Translations under genes and position numbers: made by a program | In this document: piece after piece, positions 62,305 to 64,000 of the stretch | How positions within the stretch are numbered: the stretch's first letter is position 1 | Layout: each line of letters opens with the position of its first letter | The notes under the pieces: model-generated | The model's input: the letters and a program-made list of their open reading frames with translations, nothing else | The model's database searches: none | What the model was told of the DNA's origin: nothing | Origin: Bdellovibrionia bacterium | Lineage (GTDB): Bacteria > Bdellovibrionota > Bdellovibrionia > Bdellovibrionales > JAGQZY01 | Length of the DNA stretch: 64,000 nucleotides | Direction of reading: 5' to 3' | NCBI GenBank assembly: GCA_030427805.1 | Contig: JAUICP010000002.1 | Coordinates: 744,001-808,000, forward strand

Positions 62305-63447
62305 TTATTCTGGATTTCTGGGTAAAATCACCACAAACTCAGTGCCTTTTGGCCCCGATTCTACCTTGAGGTCACCCTTATGAGACTCCACGATGGTCTT
62401 TGAAATACTGAGTCCCAAACCCGTTCCTTGCCCTACGGGCTTGGTCGTAAAATACTGGGTAAAAATTCTCTCGAGAACCTCATCGGGAATACCTGGACCA
62501 TTGTCGGAGACACTCACCGATATGTGACTATTTATCTCTTTGATTTCGATGGTAATAAAGCGATCTCCTTCTCTGTTTTCTTGAAGTGCATCGCAAGCAT
62601 TACTTAAAAGGTTAACTATGACTTGGCCAATTTCGGCCTCTCTGGCTTGAATGACGACTCGATTTTTGGGCTTTACCAAGTTCACCTTGATCGCCCCCTT
62701 CCTGAACTTCTCCGTTGAAAAATCTACGACGCCCGAAACTAGCTCTAGTATATCAACTTGGCTGAATGGATCTTTTGATCCGTCTCTTGAATAAGAACGA
62801 AGACCTCTTATTATTTTGGACATCTTATCAGTCAATTCTAAGACTTTATTGCAAATATCATTGGCGTATTTTTCATCCAAGTCTCCGGATTCAATTTGCA
62901 TTTGTAAAAGTTCGACTCGACCCCTTAAAGCACCCAGTGGGTTTCCCAGTTCATGGGCAATTCCCCCGGCCATTTCACCGAGTGCCGCCATCTTGCCTGC
63001 ATACATCGCCTTGGCTCGTTCATTTTCAATAAGATCTAAGGCCTCTTTACGATCAGAAATATCCTTTCGAATAGCTATATATTGATAGGGCTTTTCGTCA
63101 TCACCTAAAAAGGGAACTATGGTCGTTTCTACCCAATAGTAACTCCCATCCTTAGCCTTATTACGAATTTCTCCATTCCAGACCTCACCATTTGCAATTG
63201 TCCGCCACATATTTCGTATAAAATCCTTAGAATGATAGCCAGAATTCAAAATAGCGTGGTCTTGCCCTAATAATTCTTCTCTTGAATACTTAGAAATTTC
63301 ACAAAACTTCTCGTTCACGTAGGTAATGGTACCCTTAACATCAGTCATGGCTACAATTGATGACTCATTAATGGCGTACTCAAGGTTCTTTAAATGTTCT
63401 TCAATATTGTGACCGGAACGTTCATAATCGGGGGTTTTATTTTTCAT
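62305..63447 (-). CDS. PAS-domain sensor histidine kinase
   Basis: A 380-residue soluble kinase from the ATG at 63447 with GGAAAG upstream. The N-terminal PAS domain (about 25-135: [24 protein letters not shown]) and PAC segment precede the HisKA box [18 protein letters not shown] with the phospho-acceptor His. The catalytic domain has N (LLSNACDAL), DNGPGIPDE, and GTGLGLSIS. No transmembrane segment, so it senses a cytoplasmic signal (redox, oxygen or ligand via PAS). It is operonic with the receiver at 61841. Confidence 0.92.
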   Translation of the reverse strand: MKNKTPDYERSGHNIEEHLKNLEYAINESSIVAMTDVKGTITYVNEKFCEISKYSREELLGQDHAILNSGYHSKDFIRNMWRTIANGEVWNGEIRNKAKDGSYYWVETTIVPFLGDDEKPYQYIAIRKDISDRKEALDLIENERAKAMYAGKMAALGEMAGGIAHELGNPLGALRGRVELLQMQIESGDLDEKYANDICNKVLELTDKMSKIIRGLRSYSRDGSKDPFSQVDILELVSGVVDFSTEKFRKGAIKVNLVKPKNRVVIQAREAEIGQVIVNLLSNACDALQENREGDRFITIEIKEINSHISVSVSDNGPGIPDEVLERIFTQYFTTKPVGQGTGLGLSISKTIVESHKGDLKVESGPKGTEFVVILPRNPE

Positions 63448-63507
63448 AGGACTTTCCAAAACGCTTTTACATGGACTTTGCCACGATTCTTTAATAGCTT
63501 ACATAAG

Positions 63508-63951
63508 GTGAATCCAGTAAGCAAACCGGCATCAATATTACTCTTTGACGGAGTCTGTAACCTCTGTTCTGGTGCGGTTCAATTTATATTGAGCCACGAA
63601 AAATCTGAAACTATCTACTTTGCATCGCTACAATCTGACTTTGGTAAGAAAGCACTCGAGCGATATAAAATCGACCCAGAGACAACTGATTCTCTGGTTT
63701 TTCTAGAAAATGACAAGACCTTTGTTTTTTCATCAGCAGCCTTAAGATTAACAAAGTATCTCAAATGGTACTTAGCATGGACCTACTTATTTTTAATAGT
63801 TCCAAGTTTTATTAGAAACTGGGTCTACAAATTTATCGCAAAAAACAGGTACCGATGGTTTGGTAAAAAAGAAGTCTGCATTTTCTTTCACAAGGGCCAT
63901 GAAAATCGATTTCTAAAGTCGGCAGAGGAATTCGATGGCTTGTTCAATTAG
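63508..63951 (+). CDS. DCC-family thiol-disulfide-type protein (DUF393)
   Basis: The frame is open from 63394, but GTG at 63508 gives the usual ~147-residue length and puts the diagnostic LFDGVCNLCSGAVQFI motif (Asp-x-x-Cys-x-x-Cys) near residue 16. The family is named for this DCC motif and is related to thioredoxin folds; function is unsettled. A hydrophobic segment (YLAWTYLFLIVPSFIRNW) could associate with the membrane. No clear Shine-Dalgarno supports either start. Divergent from the histidine kinase. Confidence 0.8.
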   Translation: MNPVSKPASILLFDGVCNLCSGAVQFILSHEKSETIYFASLQSDFGKKALERYKIDPETTDSLVFLENDKTFVFSSAALRLTKYLKWYLAWTYLFLIVPSFIRNWVYKFIAKNRYRWFGKKEVCIFFHKGHENRFLKSAEEFDGLFN

Positions 63952-64000
63952 ATTTTTGCTTCCCGATCCCTTCAATGGAACTCGTGTAGATTTTTGTTTC

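Noticed and set aside
1-64000. CRISPR array, prophage, insertion sequence or rRNA
   Set aside because: No regularly spaced repeats, transposase, integrase or phage structural gene, and no rRNA sequence was found by reading.

Overview
The window looks like a chromosomal segment of a member of the Bdellovibrionota (Bdellovibrio/Bacteriovorax relatives). This rests on a macromolecular-synthesis operon in the order rpsU-yqeY-dnaG-rpoD, many small secreted proteins and lipoproteins of unknown function (two with an Asn-Cys lipobox), a Ser/Thr kinase fused to a membrane anchor and an outer domain, and NtrC-type signalling. The taxonomic call is inference; there is no rRNA here.

Region A (1-31.5 kb) is the unusual part. 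It holds fifteen radical SAM (rSAM) cores in about 29 kb. Thirteen are paralogues of one architecture: an N-terminal Cys-rich 'twitch' domain followed by the CxxxCxxC core. Two are split, with core and auxiliary-cluster domain in separate abutting or overlapping genes (10294-11399 and 28475-29584). Interleaved are four non-haem-iron/2-oxoglutarate-type oxygenase candidates (5504, 20370, 21174, 23215), an AGAT-type amidinotransferase (25166), a short PLP aminotransferase-fold protein (26354), and a family of large unrecognised proteins ending in a Pro-Trp-Glu tail (14005, 16472, 17851). A related module is fused to an oxygenase at 21174. Genes alternate between strands, but same-strand neighbours overlap or abut, indicating translational coupling. 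One convergent pair (PWE-tail protein facing rSAM) appears to be duplicated. I see no transposase, integrase, polyketide or peptide synthetase, transporter or convincing precursor peptide. The region reads as a locally expanded, uncharacterised oxidative/radical tailoring locus whose substrate cannot be read from the sequence. An SGNH hydrolase (274) and an alkaline-phosphatase-superfamily membrane protein (31471) flank it, which makes a cell-surface substrate possible but not shown.

Region B (33-41.4 kb) is core genome: a CAU tRNA, the membrane-anchored kinase with a degenerate DFG motif, rpoD, dnaG, yqeY, rpsU and tadA.

Region C (41.4-60.2 kb) carries mostly secreted or lipid-anchored proteins of unknown function, tRNA-Ser(GGA), a pentapeptide-repeat protein, two CxxCH proteins, a rhomboid-like protease, a PQQ-type beta-propeller membrane protein coupled to a PEP-synthase-like enzyme, a DUF4214 lipoprotein, a nitroreductase broken by one in-frame stop, and an HPF/RaiA ribosome-hibernation factor. 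Many convergent pairs share a bidirectional terminator.

Region D (60.2-64 kb) is a signalling block: a sigma-54-dependent response regulator, a PAS histidine kinase with a single-domain receiver, and a DCC-family thiol protein.
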